From IMG/VR virus record IMGVR_UViG_3300034375_003846, positions 1 to 24,529 of that record: a DNA stretch of 24,529 bases, one strand, 5' to 3'. The notes under the pieces were generated by a model. That model was given only the letters and a program-made list of their open reading frames with translations. It was not told where the DNA came from and did not search any database. This document shows positions 7,102-15,262 of the stretch, one piece after another. Position numbers and translations under genes: made by a program. Position 1 is the stretch's first letter. Each line of letters starts with the position of its first letter. This DNA comes from a virus.

Positions 7102-8480
7102 AGTACCTTGATCCCAGAAAAATCTCTTCCAGACTCTCGACTGCCGAACTCGGTCTTATCGAATGCAGGGCCATTGTCCACATCCTTTTGAGCCGATTGC
7201 TCACAATCATACAGTCTCATTTTGCTCCGATCCACGCCTACCACAAACTTTGCATTCTCGGTAGGGTCGTTGTAGCGATTTTTCAACTGTTTGATCATCA
7301 ACTGATTCAACTGCTGAAGCTCGTCGTTAGTGATGATTCCAAGAAACAAGTCCGCAGTAGCCGGGAGCCCAAAGCTCTCGGATACATTTTCCATCGCAAT
7401 GTCACTCGATCCATATCCTTCTCGATTGACTTGGGTTGCGGAGATGAGAATAACCTCTCGCTCCACGGCAAGACCGCGAAGCTCCTCTGCGATGCTTTTG
7501 ATATAAGTGTATGAGTTCACGTTTGCTCCGAACTTGAAGCGAGATGACATACAGATGTTGAGATAATCGACAAAGATAATCTCGGGCTGCCAATCCTTCT
7601 TCAGCTTCAGCTCGTTGAGCAGATGGCGGAAGTGAGCAGATCCAGCTTGTGAAGTGGGATACTCTTTGACGATTAGCTTGCCGTCCGTTTTCTTTCTCAG
7701 CTTCCCGATCTTCTCGTCATACTTTTCTTTGCTTAAGTGCTGAATATCCTTGATAGGCACGTTCAGCAGGTTTGCATCAATGCGCTCAGAGATGCGCTCC
7801 TCCGCCATTTCCATTGTGATGTAAAGAACGTCTTTACCTTGAGCAAGATACGCTGCTGCCATATGACACATAACAAGCGTTTTGCCAGTTCCGGGTCCAC
7901 CCATCAACACATTGAATGTTTTCGGAACTAATCCACCGTTTGTGATCTTGTTGAAATAATCAAGGTCAAACGGAATGTGCGTCTCGGTATTGTGATAGAA
8001 GTTAAATCGTTCGTCTGCGTCTTCAAGATAATCATGCCCGACGTTGGTATCAAAAGAAACACCCAGAGCCTTCGATAGAATGTCTGGAATAGCTTCCTTC
8101 GTCACCTGCCCTTGCCCGTCGAGAATAGCAATACTCTCACGCACAGCGTTGAACACCGCGCGATCCTTACAGAACTTCTCTGTAGTATCGACGAGCCAGT
8201 CAGCGTCGGGGGCCGGAGCATTGGAAGAGATTTGATTCAATGTCTCTTGAATATCTTTGAACTCAGTCTCGGTGATTCCACGTTTTTCATTCAAGTCAAT
8301 CGCAAGCGTTTCTGGAGTTGGGGACGCATTATACTCCGAAAAGAACTCAACGATTTGTTCAATGATGGTCCGCTCCGCCTTGATGCTGAAATACTCAGGA
8401 TCAATAAACGGAACGACCTTTCGCGCAAAGTCTTCATTACGGACTAGGTTGCGAATGATTGTGTATTCCACTCTATCCAC
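7098..8480 (-). CDS. 41: Replicative DNA helicase, DnaB/gp41 type
   Basis: This is the hexameric 5'-3' replicative helicase that unwinds DNA ahead of the polymerase and works with primase. The protein has 460 residues, close to T4 gp41. The N-terminal helical domain spans about 1-110 and the RecA-like motor domain begins near 165. Walker A is GGPGTGKT at 194-201, and Walker B is IIFVDYLN ending at 308, followed by a conserved SATQVNREG segment. The start is a GTG at 8480 that overlaps the upstream TAG by one base, with AGGTGA about 8 nt upstream. It follows uvsX and one small gene in the same operon. No separate primase or helicase loader (gp61, gp59) was recognised in this window. Confidence 0.97.
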   Translation of the reverse strand: MDRVEYTIIRNLVRNEDFARKVVPFIDPEYFSIKAERTIIEQIVEFFSEYNASPTPETLAIDLNEKRGITETEFKDIQETLNQISSNAPAPDADWLVDTTEKFCKDRAVFNAVRESIAILDGQGQVTKEAIPDILSKALGVSFDTNVGHDYLEDADERFNFYHNTETHIPFDLDYFNKITNGGLVPKTFNVLMGGPGTGKTLVMCHMAAAYLAQGKDVLYITMEMAEERISERIDANLLNVPIKDIQHLSKEKYDEKIGKLRKKTDGKLIVKEYPTSQAGSAHFRHLLNELKLKKDWQPEIIFVDYLNICMSSRFKFGANVNSYTYIKSIAEELRGLAVEREVILISATQVNREGYGSSDIAMENVSESFGLPATADLFLGIITNDELQQLNQLMIKQLKNRYNDPTENAKFVVGVDRSKMRLYDCEQSAQKDVDNGPAFDKTEFGSRESGRDFSGIKVL

Positions 8481-8839
8481 TAAAACGTCACCTTTCGTTT
8501 GATGGTAAGATTTCCATCTTCATCTTCTGTTTCGGTTACTTCCGAGTTGTCGATCGCGGTCTGAACAATGTCCATCAGAATGTCTCCGATCAATCTCTCA
8601 AAGTCCCACTTGACTTCATCCTCAAAAGTCTGCTCCTGTAACTGTTCAGGAACAACAAGAATATCATAGACGAAGTTGGCTGTCAAATTATCATCATTCT
8701 CTTCATTTACCTGTAGTTTAACTTTACCGTACCGATAAATGACACCTTCAAATGGCTCTTCTTTCAGACGAATACACCAAGCATCTTCTGTGCCATCGAG
8801 ATCAGGGACCATCTCATATCGTTCACTCACCTTGCTCAT
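8480..8839 (-). CDS. Conserved acidic protein between uvsX and helicase
   Basis: This is a 119-residue acidic protein of unknown function. A protein of this kind sits between uvsX and gene 41 in many T4-like phages of aquatic bacteria, as far as I recall. It contains [11 protein letters not shown] and a long acidic helix ([18 protein letters not shown]), ending in a basic tail (TIKRKVTF). ATG at 8839 has GGAGG 7 nt upstream, inside the end of uvsX, which it overlaps by 17 nt. Its place in the operon suggests a replication or recombination accessory role, but no motif proves this. Confidence 0.8.
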   Translation of the reverse strand: MSKVSERYEMVPDLDGTEDAWCIRLKEEPFEGVIYRYGKVKLQVNEENDDNLTANFVYDILVVPEQLQEQTFEDEVKWDFERLIGDILMDIVQTAIDNSEVTETEDEDGNLTIKRKVTF

Positions 8840-9857
8840 CGGTTTCCTCCTCTACGATCGCAGACCCATAACAGAACTTCGATTTACAAACGCCGTCGAT
8901 CGCATCCAACACTTCCTTTGTGAAATACTTCTCCGGGTTCTTCAGGATCGTCTTGCCGAACTGGGTTGTTCCATCAGGCAGCTCAAACTTGGTTGACATC
9001 TTCTTGAACACACCAGCTTCAACAGCCAACTCAAGAAGCCCATAGTGTCGCGACAAACCACTATCGTAGCGAAGCAACACATCAATCATCATATTTTCTT
9101 TGGTCAATCGGCTCTTCTTGTTCAGACAATGAATGATGTTTCCAACAACCTCAGTCCCATCCTTCTCCTTCTTCTTAGAAAGAAACACGATGTAGTCAGA
9201 GGCATACTTCAGACCAGCGCCACCACTCATCTCCTTCGTCGAGAACATGCCCATCGTCTCGTAGGTGTGATTGGTGACGATCATCGGAACGCCAGCCTTA
9301 CCGAGCTTCAACGTCAACACACGAAAGGTTGCACGAACGAGCTGCGCTCGCGTCATGTCTCGTGTCTCTTTACCTTCAGCGGTATCTTCAATCTCTTTGG
9401 TCGTCGAGAGCATTCCGAGACTATCCAAACAGAACATCATCGGAGGGCGATCCTTCTCGGCTACCTCCAGATACTTGTCGAGAATCGTAACAGCTTGATG
9501 CCGAAACTCCTGAACGGTCGCGACCGGAACAGAGATAACACGATCAGGATCAATGTCACGCTCGATCAACATCTGCTTCGTAATGGCATCCTCACTCTCA
9601 AAGTAGAAGCACGCACCTTCAGGATTGTCTTTAAGAAATTGTTTGACAATACCCAGAGTGAAAAACGTCTTACCAGTAGAACTCTCACCAGCCAGCGCGA
9701 CGATCTTGTTATTTGGGATGCCACCATAAATGCTTCCGCTCAAAAGAGCATTCAGCACATACGAACCAGTATCCACCCACGCTTCAACATCACCGAACTC
9801 ATTTACATCAGGATTGATCTTACTGATCGACCGTGTAATGTCTTTGAAAAAACTCAT
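8823..9857 (-). CDS. uvsX: RecA-like recombinase UvsX
   Basis: This is the strand-exchange ATPase that starts recombination-dependent replication and repair in T4-like phages. At 344 residues it is shorter than T4 UvsX (about 390) and similar in size to cyanophage versions. Walker A is GESSTGKT at 57-64. Walker B is the [11 protein letters not shown] segment with D144. A VTNHTYE segment and a GGxGLKYASD loop, the DNA-binding L2 region in RecA proteins, follow. The C-terminus is acidic, as in other RecA proteins. Its start overlaps the glutaredoxin stop by 4 nt, consistent with coupled translation. The UvsY mediator is not recognised in the window. Confidence 0.96.
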   Translation of the reverse strand: MSFFKDITRSISKINPDVNEFGDVEAWVDTGSYVLNALLSGSIYGGIPNNKIVALAGESSTGKTFFTLGIVKQFLKDNPEGACFYFESEDAITKQMLIERDIDPDRVISVPVATVQEFRHQAVTILDKYLEVAEKDRPPMMFCLDSLGMLSTTKEIEDTAEGKETRDMTRAQLVRATFRVLTLKLGKAGVPMIVTNHTYETMGMFSTKEMSGGAGLKYASDYIVFLSKKKEKDGTEVVGNIIHCLNKKSRLTKENMMIDVLLRYDSGLSRHYGLLELAVEAGVFKKMSTKFELPDGTTQFGKTILKNPEKYFTKEVLDAIDGVCKSKFCYGSAIVEEETDEQGE

Positions 9858-10102
9858 CTTTCACCAAGCTCCCTAAAATATTCAACCAATTCTTGGTATC
9901 CGCCGATCACTTCGCTTCCAGCATATACCTTAGGAACAGTCAGAGGTTGTTCCATACCTTCAAATATATTGATGAACTCATCCCGACTAAGATCATCAGG
10001 AACATTCAGCACATCAACGGGAACGTCATACGTCTTGAACAACGCTTTTGCTTTTACACAATACGGGCAGTTGTCTTTGCTGATCATCATATAGTAACTC
10101 AC
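9854..10102 (-). CDS. Glutaredoxin
   Basis: This is an 82-residue thiol-disulfide oxidoreductase of the glutaredoxin fold. The redox motif CPYC sits near residues 11-14, TVPKVYAG provides the cis-proline, and IGGYQEL is the Gly-Gly glutathione-binding turn. In T4-like phages such proteins usually supply electrons to ribonucleotide reductase, but no reductase is seen here. The frame extends upstream to 10144, but I choose the GTG at 10102: GGAGG lies about 10 nt before it and it overlaps the polymerase stop in the pattern GTGA. Downstream ATG codons at 10090 and 10087 have no good ribosome binding site. Confidence 0.9.
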   Translation of the reverse strand: MSYYMMISKDNCPYCVKAKALFKTYDVPVDVLNVPDDLSRDEFINIFEGMEQPLTVPKVYAGSEVIGGYQELVEYFRELGER

Positions 10103-12606
10103 GAGAAGAATGCCTCCAAAGTGGATTTGCGTTCTGTTTGCCATCCAATCGTATCGAGAATGATCTTCAACGGTTCGACGAACGCCTTATCGAACTGAGT
10201 GTCATGGTCGATCACATTGCTTAGATTAAACTCAGTCGGAATGCGATCATCGGGGAATGAAATGACGGGAGCCATAGCTTCGTTTGGTTCACGAAGATGA
10301 ACAAACTTGAGCTTGTCGCCATCACGAATCTCTTCATACTTCTTCGCAACACCACGCTCTTCGCGCATGTGATTATATATCAATGCTCCCTTGACATGAA
10401 TCGGAGTGCTTTTCTTCCAAATGGTATCTGCTGACCGATACTTTCGCAGACCATTAACGCCACGAGGAAATGCAATCTCATCCAAAGGCAATGTCTTGAA
10501 CTCCTTACGAAACGCTTCAATGAAATCAATCACATCGCTTTCAGTATGAGTCAGGATCAATCGCATCACTTTCTTGAGATTATCACGGCAAGCTGCCGGA
10601 GTCGAAGACTTGACTGCTTCCAGACCCATGATCTTCAACTTCGGCTCATCGTAGCGCACACCCTCGCTATCATGGACGTTGAGCATGTATCGCTTCTTGG
10701 CGACCCACACGCCACGATCCGCGATGACTTCTCGTTCCATATCCATCTTCTGTTCATAGGCATTCATCGTATCGGACAACTCCTGATACGACTTGTCAAT
10801 GAAAGGTTGGATCTTCTTCTGGCACAGACTGTCAAGGAAATCAATGACTTTGCTTGTTTCAGGGAGATTGTCGCCGTAGAACTTATCCACTACAGGCTTG
10901 AGATTCAGATAAACCGAATCTGTGTCACCTGCGATGACGAACTGGTTGTCTTCTGTTCCACATGCTTTGTTCAGAAACTCATTCAATCGAGCCGCGATCC
11001 AACGAATAGAAAGCTGCCCGGACATGGTAATCGCTTCCGCTTGTCGCAGATCGTAGTGGCGAAAGTATTGATTCCCCAAAGCGCCATAAGCTGAGTTAAG
11101 CTGAACCTTACGAGCGAGCTGGAAGTTTTTGAACTTCGCGATCTTGTTTTCGATCGCCGCGCGTTCAGCCAGTCCACCTGCACAATCAACAAGCTCTTGC
11201 TCTGCTTCGATCATCTCTCGCTTATATTCCTTGCGCTGATTATACAACATCTGCATCATTTCAGGAAGAAACCCACGAACATCACGCCGGAATGTGTGAC
11301 CATTTGCAGCAACGCACACATCCGAGTCTTTGAACGATACCTTGCGATCAATCACATCCTGAATGTCAATCTTCTCGGTATGTGAAGTCAACGTCTCCGG
11401 CGAAATGTTATACATCATAATCAAATGCGGATACAGAGACGCAAGGTCGAAGCTCACAACCCAATCGTGCATACCAGTAATGGGTTCAGCGACGTAAGCA
11501 CCCGCATACTTTTCATCCTTCTTGGACTCCTTCTTTTGCGGAATGACAATGTGGCGCTCCATCAAATAATTGTGAATCATCACATCCCACATACGCACTT
11601 GCGAGAATACATCGTTGAGATTGACTTTCGCAGAGTAAGCCAGAGCATAGGCTTGCTCAATGAACTTCATCTTTGCTTCAAGCCGCTCGATAAGCTCAAC
11701 GTCTTGGATGTTGTAGTCAATGAACTTCTGATAGTCATTGTCATACAAATCATGTAGAGTGCCATACTCGGAGTAATCAACCTTCTCCTGACGCAACTCG
11801 ATATATGCGATATGATTCAGCTTGTAGCTCGATTGCTGCGTGAAGGTGAACTTCTTATAAAGCTCAAGATAATCGAGAATAGCAATTCCAACAAGTGTCA
11901 TAGCTACTTGCTCACGACCATGAATGATCGCATTGCGCGTCGTGAAATGCCCCCACGGAGACAACTTGCGCGAGGTATCCAGATCAAACACATTCGTAAT
12001 ACGATTAACCAGATACGGAATATCGAAGAACTGAACATTCCATCCAGTCACAACATCCACATCCAAAGCACGCCAAGTCGCAATGAATTGTCGAAGAAGA
12101 TCCTCTTCATCTTCAGCCAAGTAGAACTGAACATTCTCATGTCGAACGTCATAGTCTTTGAGGCCAAAAACGTAAAACTGCCCAGCACTCTTGAGAGAGA
12201 TAGCAGTAATGGGTTGATCCGCGTCAGCGGGTTCGGCAAATCCGTTTCGCGTTTCGACCTCGATGTCCAGATACGCTACACGAATCAAATCAGCATTGTA
12301 GTCAATCGTTTTGGGAAATGCTTTGTTGATAAACTCGTATTGCGGGGGAATGTTGCCATACACATTGAAGTTAGACATTCCCTTATAGCGGTCGATGAAA
12401 TCACGAGACGCTTTGATACTCTCTTGAGGTCGCGGAAGCACGAAAGTCCCATCCAACGCCTGCCATCCGGTAGGTTCGTTAGACGGGACATATAGAGTGG
12501 GCTTGAAGTTAGCACGCTGCTGAACCCGTCGCCCATTCTCGTAACCGCGATAGAGAAGTTTTCCTTTGAAGTTCTCTACGCTAGTGTAAAGTCTGTCAAC
12601 CGGCAT
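10099..12606 (-). CDS. 43: Family B DNA polymerase (gp43)
   Basis: This is the replicative polymerase with proofreading, 835 residues against about 898 in T4. The exonuclease domain shows ExoI LDIEVE (D114, E116), ExoII with TGWNVQFFD (D195) and ExoIII YNIQD (Y298, D302). The polymerase domain shows motif A DLASLYP (from D387), motif B with KVQLNSAYG (K500 to G508), and motif C GDTDS (560-564). A KKRY element follows motif C (VAKKRYML). The C-terminal residues LEAFFS resemble the clamp-binding tail of T4 gp43. The ATG at 12606 is preferred to a TTG one codon upstream. The gene overlaps the preceding small gene by 11 nt. No intein or intron insertion is seen in the motif regions. Confidence 0.98.
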   Translation of the reverse strand: MPVDRLYTSVENFKGKLLYRGYENGRRVQQRANFKPTLYVPSNEPTGWQALDGTFVLPRPQESIKASRDFIDRYKGMSNFNVYGNIPPQYEFINKAFPKTIDYNADLIRVAYLDIEVETRNGFAEPADADQPITAISLKSAGQFYVFGLKDYDVRHENVQFYLAEDEEDLLRQFIATWRALDVDVVTGWNVQFFDIPYLVNRITNVFDLDTSRKLSPWGHFTTRNAIIHGREQVAMTLVGIAILDYLELYKKFTFTQQSSYKLNHIAYIELRQEKVDYSEYGTLHDLYDNDYQKFIDYNIQDVELIERLEAKMKFIEQAYALAYSAKVNLNDVFSQVRMWDVMIHNYLMERHIVIPQKKESKKDEKYAGAYVAEPITGMHDWVVSFDLASLYPHLIMMYNISPETLTSHTEKIDIQDVIDRKVSFKDSDVCVAANGHTFRRDVRGFLPEMMQMLYNQRKEYKREMIEAEQELVDCAGGLAERAAIENKIAKFKNFQLARKVQLNSAYGALGNQYFRHYDLRQAEAITMSGQLSIRWIAARLNEFLNKACGTEDNQFVIAGDTDSVYLNLKPVVDKFYGDNLPETSKVIDFLDSLCQKKIQPFIDKSYQELSDTMNAYEQKMDMEREVIADRGVWVAKKRYMLNVHDSEGVRYDEPKLKIMGLEAVKSSTPAACRDNLKKVMRLILTHTESDVIDFIEAFRKEFKTLPLDEIAFPRGVNGLRKYRSADTIWKKSTPIHVKGALIYNHMREERGVAKKYEEIRDGDKLKFVHLREPNEAMAPVISFPDDRIPTEFNLSNVIDHDTQFDKAFVEPLKIILDTIGWQTERKSTLEAFFS

Positions 12607-12874
12607 CAATCACTTTCTTGTTGTAAAATTCGAGAGTTTCATCCGAAGGTTCATAGATGAACAGAATATGATCGGCCTTTATGTCCACTTTATTGCCTTT
12701 GGCATACACGAGGATATTGCCGATGCTGACTCTCTCGTTGTTATCTTCATCCCTATAATACATCAAAGAGAAGGGATTTTCAAGTGTATAATACTCATCT
12801 CGATGAAGTTTTGACACTTTGGCAATGATCGGAGCAGACCCGCTGATAGGATGAATCACTTTCACTTCACTCAT
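12596..12874 (-). CDS. Small conserved phage protein upstream of polymerase, possibly Sm-like
   Basis: This is a 92-residue protein of unknown function. Alternating hydrophobic strands (PIIAKVSKL, YYTLENPFSLMYY, VSIGNILVYA, HILFIYEP) suggest a small beta barrel, and the arrangement reminds me of Sm/Hfq-like phage proteins with a TLENP turn. That resemblance is from memory and weak. The ATG at 12874 is chosen because GGAGG lies about 8 nt upstream; in-frame ATG codons at 12898 and 12889 lack such a site. It overlaps the endolysin stop by 8 nt and the polymerase start by 11 nt, so it is translated within a tightly packed operon. Confidence 0.75.
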   Translation of the reverse strand: MSEVKVIHPISGSAPIIAKVSKLHRDEYYTLENPFSLMYYRDEDNNERVSIGNILVYAKGNKVDIKADHILFIYEPSDETLEFYNKKVIDAG

Positions 12875-13592
12875 TTTCTTGCCCTCCATGATATACAAGT
12901 ATCGGAAGCTGTAGCTTCGTTAGACTATCGACCCGGCCTGTTGGTGGCAAGTCATTTGCAATTTGAAAATCAATAACTGCTTGAGCAGTTTCATTACCGA
13001 ACACGCCATCAACATGAACCATTCGTTTTCCATTGGAACCTAACCAATGATTTAGTTGCCGCTGAAGTTGAACAATCGCAACTCCGGTATCGAACAATTC
13101 AAGTGCAGCAGTAATATCTGTTCTGTTTCCTCCAAGCACACCATCAGCATCGAGCTTTAGATAATGCTTGTAATCAAAGACTGGGCACGATTTGTTTGAT
13201 ACTTCGCAATGCCCATGAAAAGTAACATTGCCGTTGTGTGCGTGATTGATCTCGTAACACAAGTGAATCAATGAATCGAGCTGAACTAAACGAAAGTCTG
13301 TCTGTCGTAATCCTGCCAAACAAATCGCAACTGATCCTGTGTTGTGCCCCTTCTGCGCTGCTGGCTTCTTTTCAATGTCTCGACCATGCCATATCTTTCC
13401 TTCAAAGTCAATGAAGTAGTGATAGCCGATCTCATCGAATCCTCTCTTACGATGCCACATATCAATCACATCAACACGAGCATGTTCAGGAAGACCAGAA
13501 GCAGAACAATGAAGGAATACTTTATTGATGATTCGTGTCTCTGGTTTTCGATAAAGCGGTGTTGTCGTCGGTGGCCGGCCATCCATAATCAT
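12867..13592 (-). CDS. Endolysin: N-acetylmuramoyl-L-alanine amidase with peptidoglycan-binding domain
   Basis: This enzyme cleaves the amide bond between muramic acid and the stem peptide of peptidoglycan and so acts as phage lysin. The 241 residues show an amidase_2 domain at about 18-150 very similar in layout to T7 lysozyme: LHCSASG with H28, GYHYFID with Y57, and HGHCEVSNKSCPVFD, giving zinc ligands H28, H128 and C136 and catalytic-type K134. Residues 173-230 form a PG_binding_1-like domain (LQRQLN, VDGVFGNETAQAVIDFQ). No signal peptide is visible, so export would depend on a holin. ATG at 13592 has AGGAG 9 nt upstream. Position inside the replication operon, rather than next to the holin-like gene, is unusual. 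Confidence 0.94.
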   Translation of the reverse strand: MIMDGRPPTTTPLYRKPETRIINKVFLHCSASGLPEHARVDVIDMWHRKRGFDEIGYHYFIDFEGKIWHGRDIEKKPAAQKGHNTGSVAICLAGLRQTDFRLVQLDSLIHLCYEINHAHNGNVTFHGHCEVSNKSCPVFDYKHYLKLDADGVLGGNRTDITAALELFDTGVAIVQLQRQLNHWLGSNGKRMVHVDGVFGNETAQAVIDFQIANDLPPTGRVDSLTKLQLPILVYHGGQENE

Positions 13593-13593
13593 A

Positions 13594-14031
13594 TTAGTTT
13601 ACTCCTGTAGAACCAAATCCTCCCGCCCGGGTTGTCTTGCGCGCAGGAGGTTCCATAATCTCTTGAGGATAGGGAGTGTAGTTTTCAACAAGCTCAGCCT
13701 GACATACACGCTCTCCATGATTAACGGTAAACTGATGATGCCCAAGATTGATGATAGGAATCTTCACTTCTTCTACATAATCAGAGTCAATCACACCTTC
13801 TGCGTTAATAAGTGTGATGCCATTCTTGATAGATAGCCCCGACCGAGGATGAAGTCTAATACTGTATCCGTCAGGAATGTCAAAGATAAGCCCGGTGCGA
13901 ATCAAAAGTCTCTGCCCCGGATCAATGATGTAAGAACCGTTCGGGCAATATGCTCTAATGTCAACACAGGCTGAACCAGCGGTTGCGAGCGTGGGATGCT
14001 CGACTTCATCAAACATTCTATAATAACGCAC
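13594..14031 (-). CDS. dut: dUTP diphosphatase (dUTPase)
   Basis: This enzyme hydrolyses dUTP to dUMP and diphosphate, keeping uracil out of DNA and feeding dTMP synthesis. The 145 residues carry all five motifs of the trimeric family: AGSACVDIRA (motif 1), HPRSGLS (motif 2), GVIDSDYVEEV (motif 3 with the catalytic Asp), GERVCQAEL (motif 4) and the mobile C-terminal TRAGGFGSTG (motif 5). The start is a GTG at 14031 that overlaps the upstream TAG by one base, with GAGG 7 nt before it. An in-frame ATG at 14016 is less likely. All motifs are intact, so it should be active. Confidence 0.97.
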   Translation of the reverse strand: MRYYRMFDEVEHPTLATAGSACVDIRAYCPNGSYIIDPGQRLLIRTGLIFDIPDGYSIRLHPRSGLSIKNGITLINAEGVIDSDYVEEVKIPIINLGHHQFTVNHGERVCQAELVENYTPYPQEIMEPPARKTTRAGGFGSTGVN

Positions 14032-14237
14032 TACTGATCCTCAAGAAATAGAATACCATCAGAGGTGAATCCTGCTGATAGAAACTTATCTATAAATTCT
14101 TCAGCGCCATCTTCAGTCCGAAACGGGCCAAATATCTTTGCGCTTGTTTCAAGATTTTCTTCTACATTTTCAAAATCTATGATATAGTAACCAGCATCTC
14201 TTTTTACAATAGAAAAGAAATCATCATCATTAATCAC
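14031..14237 (-). CDS. Small acidic protein, unknown function
   Basis: This is a 68-residue acidic protein. It shows a short beta strand (GYYIIDFEN), a conserved-looking turn GPFRTEDGAEEFIDKF, and an acidic end. Small proteins with a 'GPF-x-T-x-x-x-A' turn are common in phages, without known function. The start is GTG at 14237 with GAGGAG 9 nt upstream, immediately after the previous gene, and its stop abuts the dUTPase GTG. Only position and coding context support it. Confidence 0.65.
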   Translation of the reverse strand: MINDDDFFSIVKRDAGYYIIDFENVEENLETSAKIFGPFRTEDGAEEFIDKFLSAGFTSDGILFLEDQ

Positions 14238-14243
14238 GCCAAA

Positions 14244-14834
14244 TCACTCCTCAAGGTTATTAATTGCATTTCTCACTTCAACGGCCATTAGACTCATTGC
14301 CCATTTACCGTTGCGAGTATTCGGAACTTCCAACTCCTCTGCTGCCTCGACTGCGAACTTCCGGCCGCGAACACGAGAGAAAAATTGACCTTTCGCATCG
14401 CCAAATACAGGCTTTCCGACAACGTGCTTCTGATCGTAATCGGGAAAGGCGTTGCTGCGCTTAGACGTTCCGTAAAGGTATCCCTTCGTACCGAAGGGAA
14501 CGCTCAGGATACTATCCTGATCGTATAGACGACCGAGCTTGATAAGATCGCGCTCAAGCTCTCCGCCATCATCACCATCAACCTTGTGATTGGCTACAAA
14601 GAATGACTCTTCTCCAACTTCGCGCTCATCCTCACTTCCGAAATTCTCCATGTAGCTACCCTTCACCTTGATTACCGAGTAACCTTTGTCGAGAAGATAG
14701 GCTAAAACTTTCTTGTTATTGGCCTTGTTCTCAGCCTTGGATCTACCACCACGCTCAGCCGTTACTGCTCCAACAGCATACTTTTGCGTTTTCTGATAAA
14801 TTCGGGTAAGACTTGCTTCAAGTAGAGTTTTCAT
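14244..14834 (-). CDS. Conserved phage protein, possibly DUF3293-like
   Basis: This is a 196-residue protein of unknown function. The core reads AVTAERG, then ENKANNKKVLAYLLDKGY, then GSYMENFG, EESFFVAN, ELERDLIKLGRLYDQDSIL. The order 'A-x-x-R/S-G, E-N-x-x-N-x-x-L, G-Y, E-x-S-F-V, Q-D-S' is one I recall from proteins common in environmental T4-like phages and distantly from DUF3293. The assignment is tentative. ATG at 14834 lies inside the 3' end of regA (17-nt overlap) and has only a weak GGAAA upstream, so translation may depend on regA. Confidence 0.75.
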   Translation of the reverse strand: MKTLLEASLTRIYQKTQKYAVGAVTAERGGRSKAENKANNKKVLAYLLDKGYSVIKVKGSYMENFGSEDEREVGEESFFVANHKVDGDDGGELERDLIKLGRLYDQDSILSVPFGTKGYLYGTSKRSNAFPDYDQKHVVGKPVFGDAKGQFFSRVRGRKFAVEAAEELEVPNTRNGKWAMSLMAVEVRNAINNLEE

Positions 14835-15237
14835 TTTTATCGTTTCCTATCGTATACTTAGACACGAGATTCCATTGTGCTTTTTCTCTATATGGCACAA
14901 TTTTAATACTTCTCATTGAGAGTTTTTCTCCAACATCATCCACTAAATTCACCAGCCCCCACTCTGCGAGCAACGCAGAGATTGTATTTCTCCTTTGTGC
15001 GTCCTCATCTGTGAAGTTCGTTCGACCACTTTTGCCATCGAGAATAAACAATTCCTTGAAATGTAGTATAGCATATCTTCCACGCTTATGTAATATATGA
15101 CAGGATTGATTCAGCGTCATATTCTGCTTGGATGCTATACCTATTCTCGTAAGGGTTTCTTTAACTTTCAGGAAGTTTTCATCACCTGGTAAAGTAACTT
15201 CAACACCCAGCCCATTAAAAATATCATCAGTTGCCAT
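14818..15237 (-). CDS. regA: RegA translational repressor
   Basis: RegA binds the initiation regions of several early phage mRNAs and blocks ribosome binding, including its own message in T4. The 139 residues align by eye with T4 RegA over almost the full length: ENFLKVKETLTRIGIA, NQSCHILHKRGRYAILHFKE, DGKSGRTNFTDEDAQRR, LLAEWGLV and the C-terminal KYTIGND. An N-terminal extension of about 13 residues and a longer acidic tail differ from T4. ATG at 15237 has GGAG 7 nt upstream, but this site lies in the 3' arm of a perfect 8-bp hairpin (15241-15262), and a CTAAATA box lies just beyond it. The neighbours are gene 62 and a GIY-YIG nuclease gene. Confidence 0.95.
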   Translation of the reverse strand: MATDDIFNGLGVEVTLPGDENFLKVKETLTRIGIASKQNMTLNQSCHILHKRGRYAILHFKELFILDGKSGRTNFTDEDAQRRNTISALLAEWGLVNLVDDVGEKLSMRSIKIVPYREKAQWNLVSKYTIGNDKNENST

Positions 15238-15240
15238 TTT

Positions 15241-15262
15241 GTCACTCCTTCCTCGGAGTGAC
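15241..15262 (-). promoter_or_regulatory. Hairpin burying the regA ribosome binding site
   Basis: On the minus strand GTCACTCC pairs perfectly with GGAGTGAC around the loop GAGGAA. The 3' arm contains GGAG, the Shine-Dalgarno site 7 nt before the regA ATG. Transcripts reading through from upstream would hide this site. No T-run follows, so it is not a terminator. Confidence 0.75.

Noticed and set aside
9045-10094. 349-codon open frame on the plus strand
   Set aside because: It is antisense to uvsX and glutaredoxin, which have full motifs; its product is His/Ser/Arg-rich without any recognisable motif, as expected for a shadow frame.
11812-12495. 227-codon plus-strand frame
   Set aside because: Antisense to the exonuclease domain of the polymerase; no ribosome binding site and no protein-like pattern.
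12580-12604. TTGACA near the polymerase start as a promoter -35 box
   Set aside because: No acceptable -10 box follows at 16-18 bp, and the site lies within coding sequence.
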